Positions 9,043-16,218 of a stretch of DNA of 49,250 nucleotides are shown piece by piece. The notes beneath the pieces were generated by a model. The model made no database searches. It saw nothing but the letters and a program-made list of their open reading frames with translations, and was not told the origin of the DNA. The stretch is from a bacterium HR28. GTDB taxonomy: Bacteria > Chloroflexota > Chloroflexia > Thermomicrobiales > Thermomicrobiaceae. The DNA is taken from the NCBI GenBank assembly GCA_002898255.1, contig BEIE01000006.1, positions 1-49,250 on the forward strand, given 5' to 3'. Both the position numbers and the translations under genes were made by a program. Numbering within the stretch: position 1 is the first letter of the stretch; the number at the start of each line of letters is the position of its first letter.

Positions 9043-9451
9043 GGCGCTCGCTCCGCCCGACCGTCTCGACGGCTTCGGCGGCAGGTGTCAAGGTTGGGGG
9101 ACGGACGCCTAATCGCTCCCAGTCGATTTCCCAAAACCGGGCATCGAAGGGGTCGACCTCCTGCCGCGTGTCGAGTCGGTTCCAAATGGTCGGGAACGCG
9201 TAGAACTCCTTGCCGTCAAGCACGATGCGGCGGGCGATCCCGCCCGGTCGGGTGACTGGGAAGATCTTGCGGGGCGGACGACTGATCACTTCTGCCTGGA
9301 ACCAGCCATGCTCAGGACAGCGTCCAGCGTGGAGCTGCCAAGGTAGCCGGGCCGTGACCCGACCGAGCTGGCGAACGATGACGTCCTGGAGTTCCCGACG
9401 GCAGAGCGGACAGCGCAACGGTGTCGACCTATTCGGCCTCGTCGAAGCCAT
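9035..9451 (-). CDS. Small zinc-ribbon-like protein of unknown function
   Basis: A 138-residue protein beginning MASTRPNRS; the frame is open 10 codons further upstream, but the ATG at 9451 has a purine-rich GGTAGG upstream. Near the N-terminus CPLCRRE and CPEHGWF form a four-ligand (three Cys, one His or Cys) zinc-ribbon-like pair. The rest has many Arg and aromatic residues (RFWEIDWERLGVR) and no catalytic motif that I recognise. It overlaps mutM by 8 bases and is upstream in the same operon, so a role linked to nucleic acids is possible but unproven. Confidence 0.65.
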   Translation of the reverse strand: MASTRPNRSTPLRCPLCRRELQDVIVRQLGRVTARLPWQLHAGRCPEHGWFQAEVISRPPRKIFPVTRPGGIARRIVLDGKEFYAFPTIWNRLDTRQEVDPFDARFWEIDWERLGVRPPTLTPAAEAVETVGRSERHA

Positions 9452-9487
9452 CGTCTGCCTACCTGTCGAACAGTGCCTCACTCAGGT

Positions 9488-9505
9488 GGCACTCAGAAGA
9501 GTGCC
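9488..9505 (-). other. Hairpin in the leader of the zinc-ribbon/mutM operon
   Basis: GGCACTC and GAGTGCC form a perfect 7-base-pair stem around a four-base AGAA loop. It lies between the probable -10 site (9520-9525) and the start codon at 9451 on the minus strand, so it would be in the 5' untranslated RNA. Confidence 0.4.
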
Positions 9506-9519
9506 GGTTACTCGAAGCG

Positions 9520-9528
9520 ATCTTAGCA
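9520..9528 (-). promoter_or_regulatory. Extended -10 promoter for the zinc-ribbon/mutM operon
   Basis: Read on the minus strand, TGCTAAGAT is an extended -10 element about 70 bases before the start at 9451. The -35 region is poor. Confidence 0.4.
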
Positions 9529-9570
9529 TGAGGGTGACCGTCCTGTCCGATGCGTCCCGCAACACAGTAT

Positions 9571-9603
9571 TCCCTGGGCAGCAAATCTGCCGCTGCCCAG
9601 GGA
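9571..9603 (-). terminator. Hairpin terminator downstream of the alcohol dehydrogenase gene
   Basis: A perfect 12-base-pair inverted repeat (TCCCTGGGCAGC / GCTGCCCAGGGA) with a 9-base loop, starting 27 bases after the stop codon at 9630 on the minus strand. It lacks a long T-run, so it may act with Rho or simply protect the 3' end. Confidence 0.6.
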
Positions 9604-9629
9604 CGAGGCCATTCGAGACGGATTCTCTC

Positions 9630-10748
9630 TCAGTCGAAGACCAACACGCCGCGGATGACGCGCCCCTGTTCGACGTCATGGTAGGCCTGGTTAATCTCGT
9701 CGAGCCGATAACGTCGCGTCACGAGTTCGTCGAGCTTGAGCTTGCCGTCACGGTACAGCGCGAGAAGGCGAGGAATGTCGATGCGTGGCACATTATGGCC
9801 GAAGATTGTCCCGAAGACTTCCTTCGCCATAAGCATGAACATAAGGTCGAGTGGGTGAGTTTCCGGTTCGTTCGGATCTCGGCCGATTGCCCCCACGATG
9901 ACTGTCCGACCGGCCTTGCGTGTCGCACGCGTGGCAGTGGCTAAAAGCGCGGGCGTCACTAAGCTCGGAGTCAAGATTGTGGCGTCGGCGCCGACGCCGT
10001 GGGTAATGTCCATGATCCGCTGGACCGGATCCTCCCGCGTGGGGTTGATGGTGTGTGTGGCCCCAAACTCCTTGGCCTTCTCCAACTTCCAGTCGACCAG
10101 ATCGATCGCGATCACCTTCTCCGCCCCGGCCATGGCGGCACCCTGCACCGCGTTCATCCCGACTCCACCAGTGCCGAAGATCGCCACCGTCTCTCCAGGG
10201 CGGACACGGGCGCGGTTGACGGCTGCACCCCAGCCGGTGGGGACAGCGCAGCCGACAAGACACGCCCGATCCAACGGGAGATCCGGATCGATCTTAATGA
10301 CCGAGTCCACCGGGCAGACTGTGTACTCACTGAACGCCGAAACGAGCGCAAACTGGGCGATATCCTGCCCGTCCTTGTGCAAGCGGAAGGTACCGTCGAG
10401 TTGGGCACCTTGTGTGAGGAGGATACCGCGATCGCAGAGGGCAGCGAGCCCGCTCAAGCACCAGCGGCACTTGCCACAAGCTGGGATGTAGCAGAGGACG
10501 ACATGGTCGCCAGGCTTGAGGTCGGTGACACCGGGTCCGACCTTCTCGATGATCCCCGCACCTTCATGGCCCACGACCATTGGGAAGCGCACCGGTGCAG
10601 CTCCCGTGGCGAAGTGCCAGTCGGAGTGACAGAGCCCGGTCGCCACCAGTTTGACCAGGACCTCGCCCTCCTTCGGCTCATCAACCTCGATCTCCTCGAT
10701 ACTGAAGGAGCGTGTCGGGCCGTACAGAACTGCTGCTCGGGACTTCAT
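9630..10748 (-). CDS. Zinc-dependent alcohol dehydrogenase, NDMA-dependent type
   Basis: A 372-residue medium-chain dehydrogenase. GLCHSDWH and GHEGAG carry catalytic zinc ligands, CGKCRWCLSGLAALC carries the four structural-zinc cysteines, and GTGGVGMNAVQ is the nucleotide-binding glycine loop. The stretches IPACGKCRWC, QLDGTFR, FSEYTV and VPTGWGAAVN match my recollection of the NDMA-dependent alcohol dehydrogenase family, whose members hold NAD(H) tightly and are linked to mycofactocin as electron carrier. The start at 10748 has a perfect AGGAGGT site; the upstream open frame to 10961 is non-coding. It stands alone between its own promoter and a terminator hairpin. Substrate: an alcohol or aldehyde, not predictable further. 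Confidence 0.85.
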   Translation of the reverse strand: MKSRAAVLYGPTRSFSIEEIEVDEPKEGEVLVKLVATGLCHSDWHFATGAAPVRFPMVVGHEGAGIIEKVGPGVTDLKPGDHVVLCYIPACGKCRWCLSGLAALCDRGILLTQGAQLDGTFRLHKDGQDIAQFALVSAFSEYTVCPVDSVIKIDPDLPLDRACLVGCAVPTGWGAAVNRARVRPGETVAIFGTGGVGMNAVQGAAMAGAEKVIAIDLVDWKLEKAKEFGATHTINPTREDPVQRIMDITHGVGADATILTPSLVTPALLATATRATRKAGRTVIVGAIGRDPNEPETHPLDLMFMLMAKEVFGTIFGHNVPRIDIPRLLALYRDGKLKLDELVTRRYRLDEINQAYHDVEQGRVIRGVLVFD

Positions 10749-10801
10749 CGAGTACCTCCTCGCGTTTTTGTTTAGCGGTGAACCTCTTGCTGACCGAACG
10801 G

Positions 10802-10830
10802 ATCGTAGCACGATGCTGCTCCAAGAGCAA
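10802..10830 (-). promoter_or_regulatory. Sigma-70-type promoter for the alcohol dehydrogenase gene
   Basis: On the minus strand, TTGCTC (10825-10830), a 17-base spacer and TACGAT (10802-10807), with TG one base before the -10. Transcription would begin about 47 bases before the start codon at 10748. Confidence 0.6.
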
Positions 10831-11057
10831 CTTGCTCGTGCAGGATAGGAGAACAGCAGCGACATGATACTGAAACCGAGGACAGCGGGTGCGAACGCCG
10901 TCCCGCCTGGAGACTCGATAGAGGCTGGACAGAAGCAATGATCGGGATGCGGGTGCATCACGTGAGTCCCCGGTCAAGCGCTTGGGTGTTGGACAAAATC
11001 TTCGGGAACATCGCAAGTTCGAGGTGCTATCTCGACCTCTGTCGTGATGCGGACAAC

Positions 11058-11087
11058 TTGCGCGTCGGCTCCACTTTCCGCTATCGT
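11058..11087 (+). promoter_or_regulatory. Candidate promoter for the DinB-like gene and possibly the respiratory cluster
   Basis: TTGCGC (11058-11063), an 18-base spacer and TATCGT (11082-11087), placing the transcript start about 37 bases before the ATG at 11131. Confidence 0.4.
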
Positions 11088-11130
11088 AGACAGCGATCGT
11101 CGGAATCCGGGCGGTGGTGGAGGGGCGTCG

Positions 11131-11607
11131 ATGGCCGATCGAGACGTGATTGAAGCGCTGATCGCGACATACCGGGAGCTCAACCAACGCTTCCGGCCCG
11201 TGCTCGCGGCAATGAACGCGGGATCGGGTTCGATCGACGACCCGTCGAGTCCGCTCGGGATCCTCTACCGGCTTCGCAACCGAGAGTTGAATGCTTCGCA
11301 GGCGATCAAGGAGATGCTGCGGGGTGGTGAGCGAACGATCCTCGATGACGAGGGGGAACCGCTCCTGACTGTTCATCAAACAGCCTTGGGATTGACTCCG
11401 ACGGTGCTGCTGAGCCAGTTTGGGACGGCGCGCGAGGCGACCCTCGCCATGGTGCGTGATCTTCCTGATCAGGTGTGGCAGGAGGAGTTCGAGACGCCCC
11501 GCGGGCGGATGACACTGCGGGCCTATCTGGAGACGCTGATCGCGCGGGACCGCGAAGCGATTCGGGCGCTCGAAGAGCGATTGGGACAACCTGTCCCGAA
11601 GAGCTAG
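11131..11607 (+). CDS. DinB-like four-helix protein (hypothetical)
   Basis: A 158-residue, soluble, mostly helical protein. The second half (LSQFGTAREATLAMVRDLP, then an Arg-Asp-Arg-Glu-rich last helix) resembles the DinB/maleylpyruvate isomerase-like helical bundle. The metal-binding histidine triad of true DinB-fold enzymes is not evident: His occurs once, in LTVHQTALG. The start at 11131 has GGAGGGG upstream; an open frame from 11044 is not credible. It ends 42 bases before the CtaG fusion gene and may be in the same transcript. Function unknown. Confidence 0.6.
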   Translation: MADRDVIEALIATYRELNQRFRPVLAAMNAGSGSIDDPSSPLGILYRLRNRELNASQAIKEMLRGGERTILDDEGEPLLTVHQTALGLTPTVLLSQFGTAREATLAMVRDLPDQVWQEEFETPRGRMTLRAYLETLIARDREAIRALEERLGQPVPKS

Positions 11608-11649
11608 CGTGTGGCTCCCGCGGGCGGCGCCTTCTCTGAGGAGCGAAGA

Positions 11650-13005
11650 ATGCTGGCGCCGCTCCTTCCGCTCTTACACGCCACCGTCACATCGACCGAC
11701 CTTGTCCGAGCCTGGCACCTCGATCCGTCGGTTACGGTTTTTCTCCTGAGTCTGGCAGTTGCGTATGCGGCTGCTCGTAGGGGAGCACAGCGTGCAGGGC
11801 GCCCCGTCCCCTCACGCTGGCGTGCAATCGCCTTCCTGGCCAGTCTGGAAGTGGTCGCGGTTGCTCTCATGGGTCCCCCCGAGCACGGGAATACGGTGCG
11901 GTTTAGCGTGCACATGGTGCAGCATACGCTCCTGATGTTGGTCGCGGCACCGCTACTCGCCCTGGGGCAACCAGTCCGCACATTCCTGCGTGGCTTGCCC
12001 GCTGGGACACTACGTTGGCTCGCCCAGCAACGGGGTCTTGTGGCACTGTTCGATGTGCTCACACATCCTGTGACTGTCTTCCTCGCAGCGACTGGGCCCT
12101 TTGCACTCTGGCACTACCCTCCGCTCTACGATGCAGCTGTGCGCGTCCCCTTCCTTCATGAGGTCGAGCACGTGAGCTTTCTGGGAGGCGCGTTGCTCTT
12201 CTGGTCGGTGCTGCTGGATCCGTTCCCACGGCATCGCCGGTTTTCTCCGATGACCGCAATGCTTCTTGTGTTCGCGACGTGGATGGCGACGGATCTGGTG
12301 TGTGCGACCGTGACCCTCGCGCCACGCCCCCTCTACGGTGTGTACGCCGAGGCGGCCGCATTGTGGGGGATCGACCCGCTGGCTGACCAGCGGCTTGGTG
12401 GCGCAATTATGTGGGTGGGTGGTGGAGGACTCTATGCGGTAGTACTGCTCGCGCTCCTTCTTCGGGCAGCGCGACCCAACGCGCTGCGCCGTGTCTCGGG
12501 AGCTCCGAACCTCAGGCGGGTGTCCCTTTCGGTCGCGACTATGGCCCTGTTTTTGGTCCCGCTTGCCTTCATAGGCTTCGGAGTTATTGCACCAGTTATG
12601 GCACGGAGCGCAGATAGCATCCGCTGGCAACAAGAGGATCCGCAACGCTTCGAGCAGCGGGTCGCGACGTTCGTGGCGGCGTATCGGGTTGGGGAGCGCA
12701 ACGGACTCCCGATCGTCGCTCCATCAGGTGGGGAGGCGTATCTTGTCGGGCGAGCTGATGGCTGGTACCCGATACTGAAGCTCCGACGTGGCGCCGAGTA
12801 TCGACTGTATATCTCGGCCAGTGATGTGACGCACGGGCTTCTCGTCGATTTCGGCGAACGACGGCTGGCCGTTCGGGTGGTTCCGGGAACAGTCGCGATC
12901 ATCACTATTCGACCCGAACGAACGGGGGAATACCGGCTCCTCTGCACGGAACTCTGTGGCCCGGCGTTCCGAGAGATGACTGGTCTCTTGATTGTGAGCG
13001 AGTAA
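11650..13005 (+). CDS. CtaG-like oxidase assembly protein fused to a subunit II (CuA) domain lacking one ligand
   Basis: A 451-residue fusion. Residues about 1-290 are a seven-helix CtaG (caa3-type oxidase assembly factor) domain with the HMVQHTLLMLVAAPLLALG signature and later histidine motifs LWHYPP and LHEVEHV. A further helix (about 305-325) anchors an external cupredoxin domain (about 330-451) clearly paralogous to the subunit II encoded next (shared pattern from DPxxF to the C-terminus). CuA ligands H395, C432, E434, C436 and M443 are present, but the second histidine is Phe440. The start at 11650 has GAGGAG seven bases upstream; a GTG at 11611 is the alternative. CtaG proteins deliver copper to the CuB site; the fused domain may be a copper-transfer module. 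It leads the heme-copper cluster. Confidence 0.85.
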   Translation: MLAPLLPLLHATVTSTDLVRAWHLDPSVTVFLLSLAVAYAAARRGAQRAGRPVPSRWRAIAFLASLEVVAVALMGPPEHGNTVRFSVHMVQHTLLMLVAAPLLALGQPVRTFLRGLPAGTLRWLAQQRGLVALFDVLTHPVTVFLAATGPFALWHYPPLYDAAVRVPFLHEVEHVSFLGGALLFWSVLLDPFPRHRRFSPMTAMLLVFATWMATDLVCATVTLAPRPLYGVYAEAAALWGIDPLADQRLGGAIMWVGGGGLYAVVLLALLLRAARPNALRRVSGAPNLRRVSLSVATMALFLVPLAFIGFGVIAPVMARSADSIRWQQEDPQRFEQRVATFVAAYRVGERNGLPIVAPSGGEAYLVGRADGWYPILKLRRGAEYRLYISASDVTHGLLVDFGERRLAVRVVPGTVAIITIRPERTGEYRLLCTELCGPAFREMTGLLIVSE

Positions 13006-13578
13006 TTGTTGTGTCGATCACCACGGGAGCCACACTTCACCTTCGACTTGCGAGGTATCACCGCCCAGGCGCTGTTGAGCGGTTGAATTGACCGAGGCGA
13101 GCGTATTCGACAAGGCGCGACAGCGGGTCTTGGGGCCATTGATGACCGAGTCGAGCGAGACGCCTGTCACGCGAGCTTCAATGCATGGGCCTGCCTGTTG
13201 CTGGTGATAGGGTGGCGTTGAGCGACTTGGTCTACCTCAGTCCCTCGTCTTGGTAGCCGTGCGTATCTCCTCTCCCCGCAACTCGTTCCCAGCAGTGTCG
13301 ATTCTTCCGGTCTGGGATGAGGTTCGCGACTCCTAGTGGGCTCAGGAGTCAGTGCTCGTTGCTAAGGGATATTTTTGCCTTTGGGTACCGTATCCAAGAC
13401 CAACCGCAGATTGCGGGAGCGAGAGGAGCCATATTGGGCCCCAAGAAGAAACGTATGGTGAACGGGTAGCGAGAAAGAATAGTTCCGATGGGCATTTCTC
13501 TGTTTCGCTGGTTATAGTACATGAATGTTTCCTAAAGTAATTGTCACATTTTTGTAACGCTCCGAGCGATACTCCCCC
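13006..13578. other. Intergenic region upstream of the heme-copper enzyme genes
   Basis: 573 bases without a supported gene. It contains a 7-base-pair hairpin (GACTCCT/AGGAGTC, 13328-13350, 9-base loop), about 325 bases after the preceding stop. The last 90 bases (about 13490-13560) are clearly richer in A and T, with a tgtcacatttttgtaac stretch just upstream of the promoter, a plausible place for a regulator to bind. No clean palindrome such as an FNR or CRP box was found. Confidence 0.45.
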
Positions 13579-13606
13579 TTGACGGATCGAGTTGTATTCC
13601 TACAGT
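13579..13606 (+). promoter_or_regulatory. Sigma-70-type promoter for the heme-copper enzyme operon
   Basis: TTGACG (13579-13584), a 16-base spacer and TACAGT (13601-13606), about 36 bases before the first start codon at 13642. The AT-rich DNA just upstream fits an activator or UP-element region. Confidence 0.65.
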
Positions 13607-13641
13607 ATGCGTAGAGGCATGAGACATGGAAGGAGGCACCG

Positions 13642-13800
13642 ATGGAAGGGCGCGAGGAACGGTCGGAGCGCGTTCCGTGGCCACAGGTGCTGTTGGATGA
13701 CATTTTCCTGATCTTGATGGCGGGGCTGGTCGTCCCGACGCTCTTCTACCTGATCTGGGGCTTGATCGATCTGGGGTTCATCCCGCTCTTTGGTCGGTAA
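13642..13800 (+). CDS. Small single-helix membrane peptide of the heme-copper enzyme (subunit IIa-like)
   Basis: A 52-residue peptide with a charged N-terminus (MEGREERSERVPWP) and one hydrophobic helix (about residues 17-47). AAGGAGG is seven bases before the ATG, a near-perfect ribosome site, and the gene is the first of a tight group: its stop is 25 bases before the subunit II start. In Thermus ba3 oxidase a 34-residue single-helix subunit IIa is likewise encoded just before subunits II and I, so the same role is inferred from order and topology. There is no obvious sequence match to claim. It is below the size cut-off of many gene finders. Confidence 0.7.
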   Translation: MEGREERSERVPWPQVLLDDIFLILMAGLVVPTLFYLIWGLIDLGFIPLFGR

Positions 13801-13825
13801 TGGGCGCTCGGCGGGAGGTGTGGAA

Positions 13826-14377
13826 ATGGCGAGCCGAGTCAGCGCGCTGGCCAAACCGCGCGGTGTCTGGTGGGAGGGGTTAGGCCGTGACGAGCGGCTC
13901 TGGGTGTGGTTGACGGTCATCTGGGGCATTGCGATGTTCCTGATGATCGCGTTCGTCTGGCCGCTTATCGGGGAAGAACAAAACCGCCTTCACGCGTATC
14001 GGGTCGATCCGGCGACGTTTGCCTCACAGGCGGAGGCGTTCATCCAGCAATACCAGATTGGTCAGCGTGACGGGGTGCCAGTGGTCGCACCGCCGCCGGG
14101 TGGTGATGTGTATCTGGATGCGCGCGCGTTTGCGTGGCAACCGGTGATCCAACTGAAGCGCGGCGAGACCTACCGGTTCTTGATCAGTTCGCGCGATGTA
14201 CAACATGGCTTCTCGCTGGTGATGCCGCCACACAGCATCAACGTGCAGGTTTTGCCGGGGTATGTCACGGTGCTGGAACTGACGCCCGAAAAGACGGGAG
14301 AGTTTCCGCTGATCTGCAATGAGTACTGCGGTCTGGGCCACCATCTCATGATCGGCCGGATCATCGTGACGGAGTGA
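13826..14377 (+). CDS. Heme-copper enzyme subunit II with intact CuA site (ba3-type)
   Basis: A 183-residue membrane-anchored cupredoxin. One N-terminal helix (about 25-48) is followed by the external domain that accepts electrons from cytochrome c or a blue copper protein. All CuA ligands are present: H127 (DVQHGF), C164, E166, C168, H172 and M175 in CNEYCGLGHHLM. The short length and single helix are typical of B-family (ba3) subunit II. The start at 13826 has GGGAGGTG directly upstream; an earlier ATG at 13790 would overlap the small peptide gene. It is followed nine bases later by subunit I. Confidence 0.93.
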   Translation: MASRVSALAKPRGVWWEGLGRDERLWVWLTVIWGIAMFLMIAFVWPLIGEEQNRLHAYRVDPATFASQAEAFIQQYQIGQRDGVPVVAPPPGGDVYLDARAFAWQPVIQLKRGETYRFLISSRDVQHGFSLVMPPHSINVQVLPGYVTVLELTPEKTGEFPLICNEYCGLGHHLMIGRIIVTE

Positions 14378-14386
14378 GGTGGGACG

Positions 14387-16120
14387 ATGGCGACAGCAGC
14401 AACGATGCGACGGTGCGAGATAACGGGTCTCTCGGTTGATCGCTCGGCCGAGCGGCTCATCATGCTGAACGCAGTGACGGCGGTGGTCTATCTCACGATT
14501 GGGGGTGTACTGGCCTTGCTTATCGCCTTGACGCGGTGGCAGGCTGTGCATCTCCTCGCCCCGCAACGGTTCTACGAGTTCGTGTCAACTCATGGAATGG
14601 TGATGTTAATCTTCTGGATCCTCTTCTTCGAGGTTGCGGGATTGATCTTTGCGAGTACCGTTCTCCTAAGTACACGAATGGTCATTCCGTGGCTGAGCTG
14701 GATTGCCTACCTGATGATGCTCGGGGGCTCGGTCATCGCCACCGTGCTGATGCTGAGCGGCCAGGCGACGGTGATGTTCACCTCTTACCCGCCACTCCGG
14801 GCTGAGACGCCATGGTATTACGCGGCGGTGCTCGTTTTCGCGGTGGGAGCTATCCTGGCGGTCGTGCACTTCTTTGTCAACATCGTTGCGGCACGCTTGC
14901 GCGGCGATGTTGGGAGCTTGCCGCTCTTTACGTTCGCGTTGATGGGGGCGGCGATCATCGCACTCTGGTCGTTGCTCTCCGGAGCGCTCGCCTTGTTCCC
15001 GGTGTTCCTCTGGGCGCTTGGAGTCATTCCGGAAGTCGATCCAGGGATCTACCGATTGCTGTACTGGGGGCTCGGCCATGGCGCGCAGCAGGTGAATCTT
15101 GCCGCTATGGTCGGCGTGTGGTACGGGCTGGCGAGCCTGACGACCGGTGCGCGGCCATTGAACGAGGGGTTGAGCCGGATCGCTATTGTGCTTTACGTGC
15201 TCTTCATCAACATGGGAGCGATGCACCACCTGCTGGTCGATCCGGGTTTGGGAACCTGGGTGAAGAACGTAAATGCGAGCTACTTCATGTACGCGGCGGT
15301 AATGGGCAGTCTCATTCATGCTTTCAGTATTCCAGCCTCGATGGAGCTGGCCCTGCGCGAACGAGGGTATCGCCGTGGGCTTTTCGAGTGGCTACGCCGA
15401 GCGCCGTGGGGTGAGCCGGGGTTTGCGGCGCTTGTCGTGAGCATGATTCTCTTTGGGCTCTTAGGCGGGATCAGCGGAGTGATCATTGGCGGGCCGCAAG
15501 TGAACATGATTTCGCATAATACGTTACTTGTTCCAGCTCACTTCCATATGACGGTCGTCGCGGGGACAACGTTGGCGTTCATGGGGATTGCGTACTACCT
15601 TGTTCCACTCATCTTCCAGCGTCAGCTCCTGTTCCGGCGGCTGGCGCAGTGGCAGCCATACGTCTATGGCCTCGGCATGCTGATCTTTGGCATCGGGATG
15701 GGATTGGCCGGGCATTGGGGCGTTCCGCGGCGGCACTGGGACATCACCTTCTCGACTGCACCGGTGCTTGGTGTGAACTTGCAAGAACTGCGGCCCGAGA
15801 TTGCGGTGTTCCTCGCGATGATGGGTATCGGGGGGATCATTGCGGTTATCGGCGGGGCGATGTTCGTCGCGGTCGCAGTGGCGACCGTCTTTGTGGGACA
15901 GCGTACAGCGCGGCCAGCGGTGGGCCGAATCGTGCCTGAGGCGTTCAGCCCCTATCCAGCCATTGCCGGTGGGAGTGGAGAACCGGCCGCTGCGGCTGCA
16001 CACCGAACCTTCGAGGTGCCTGGCACGTTGGTCATCTCGGTCGTGTTCTTGATCCTCTTTATCTTCTTGTATGGTTTCTCGTGGTTTGAGTTGAGCCGCG
16101 TGCCGTGGAAGATCGGGTGA
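14387..16120 (+). CDS. B-family heme-copper oxidoreductase subunit I lacking the active-site tyrosine
   Basis: A 577-residue, about 13-helix catalytic subunit, similar along its length to the Thermus ba3 type (MHHLLVDPG, NTLLVPAHFHMTV, LAGHWGVPRR). Metal ligands: H69 and H387 for the low-spin heme, H385 for the high-spin heme, H231, H280 and H281 for CuB. Oxidases have H-x3-Y in helix VI with a cross-linked Tyr; here the motif is GHGAQQ, so the Tyr position is Gln235. The cbb3 alternative position, six residues before the HH pair, is Ile274. In cNOR the H+4 residue is Glu. The enzyme may therefore reduce NO rather than O2, an inference. CuA-bearing subunit II lies upstream, heme A genes downstream. 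Confidence 0.88.
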   Translation: MATAATMRRCEITGLSVDRSAERLIMLNAVTAVVYLTIGGVLALLIALTRWQAVHLLAPQRFYEFVSTHGMVMLIFWILFFEVAGLIFASTVLLSTRMVIPWLSWIAYLMMLGGSVIATVLMLSGQATVMFTSYPPLRAETPWYYAAVLVFAVGAILAVVHFFVNIVAARLRGDVGSLPLFTFALMGAAIIALWSLLSGALALFPVFLWALGVIPEVDPGIYRLLYWGLGHGAQQVNLAAMVGVWYGLASLTTGARPLNEGLSRIAIVLYVLFINMGAMHHLLVDPGLGTWVKNVNASYFMYAAVMGSLIHAFSIPASMELALRERGYRRGLFEWLRRAPWGEPGFAALVVSMILFGLLGGISGVIIGGPQVNMISHNTLLVPAHFHMTVVAGTTLAFMGIAYYLVPLIFQRQLLFRRLAQWQPYVYGLGMLIFGIGMGLAGHWGVPRRHWDITFSTAPVLGVNLQELRPEIAVFLAMMGIGGIIAVIGGAMFVAVAVATVFVGQRTARPAVGRIVPEAFSPYPAIAGGSGEPAAAAAHRTFEVPGTLVISVVFLILFIFLYGFSWFELSRVPWKIG

Positions 16121-16218
16121 TCCCTGACACCACTCGGCGTCTTCATCGGTTACGCTGGTTGTAGTAGATTAGCGGCGAGCGGCGTGTGTCGGGTGGCAAC
16201 GCATTCTCGGGGGCAGCG

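Noticed and set aside
13532-13560. FNR/CRP-type operator upstream of the heme-copper operon
   Set aside because: The AT-rich tgtcacatttttgtaac stretch is suggestive but is not a proper palindrome of either type, so no specific site is claimed.
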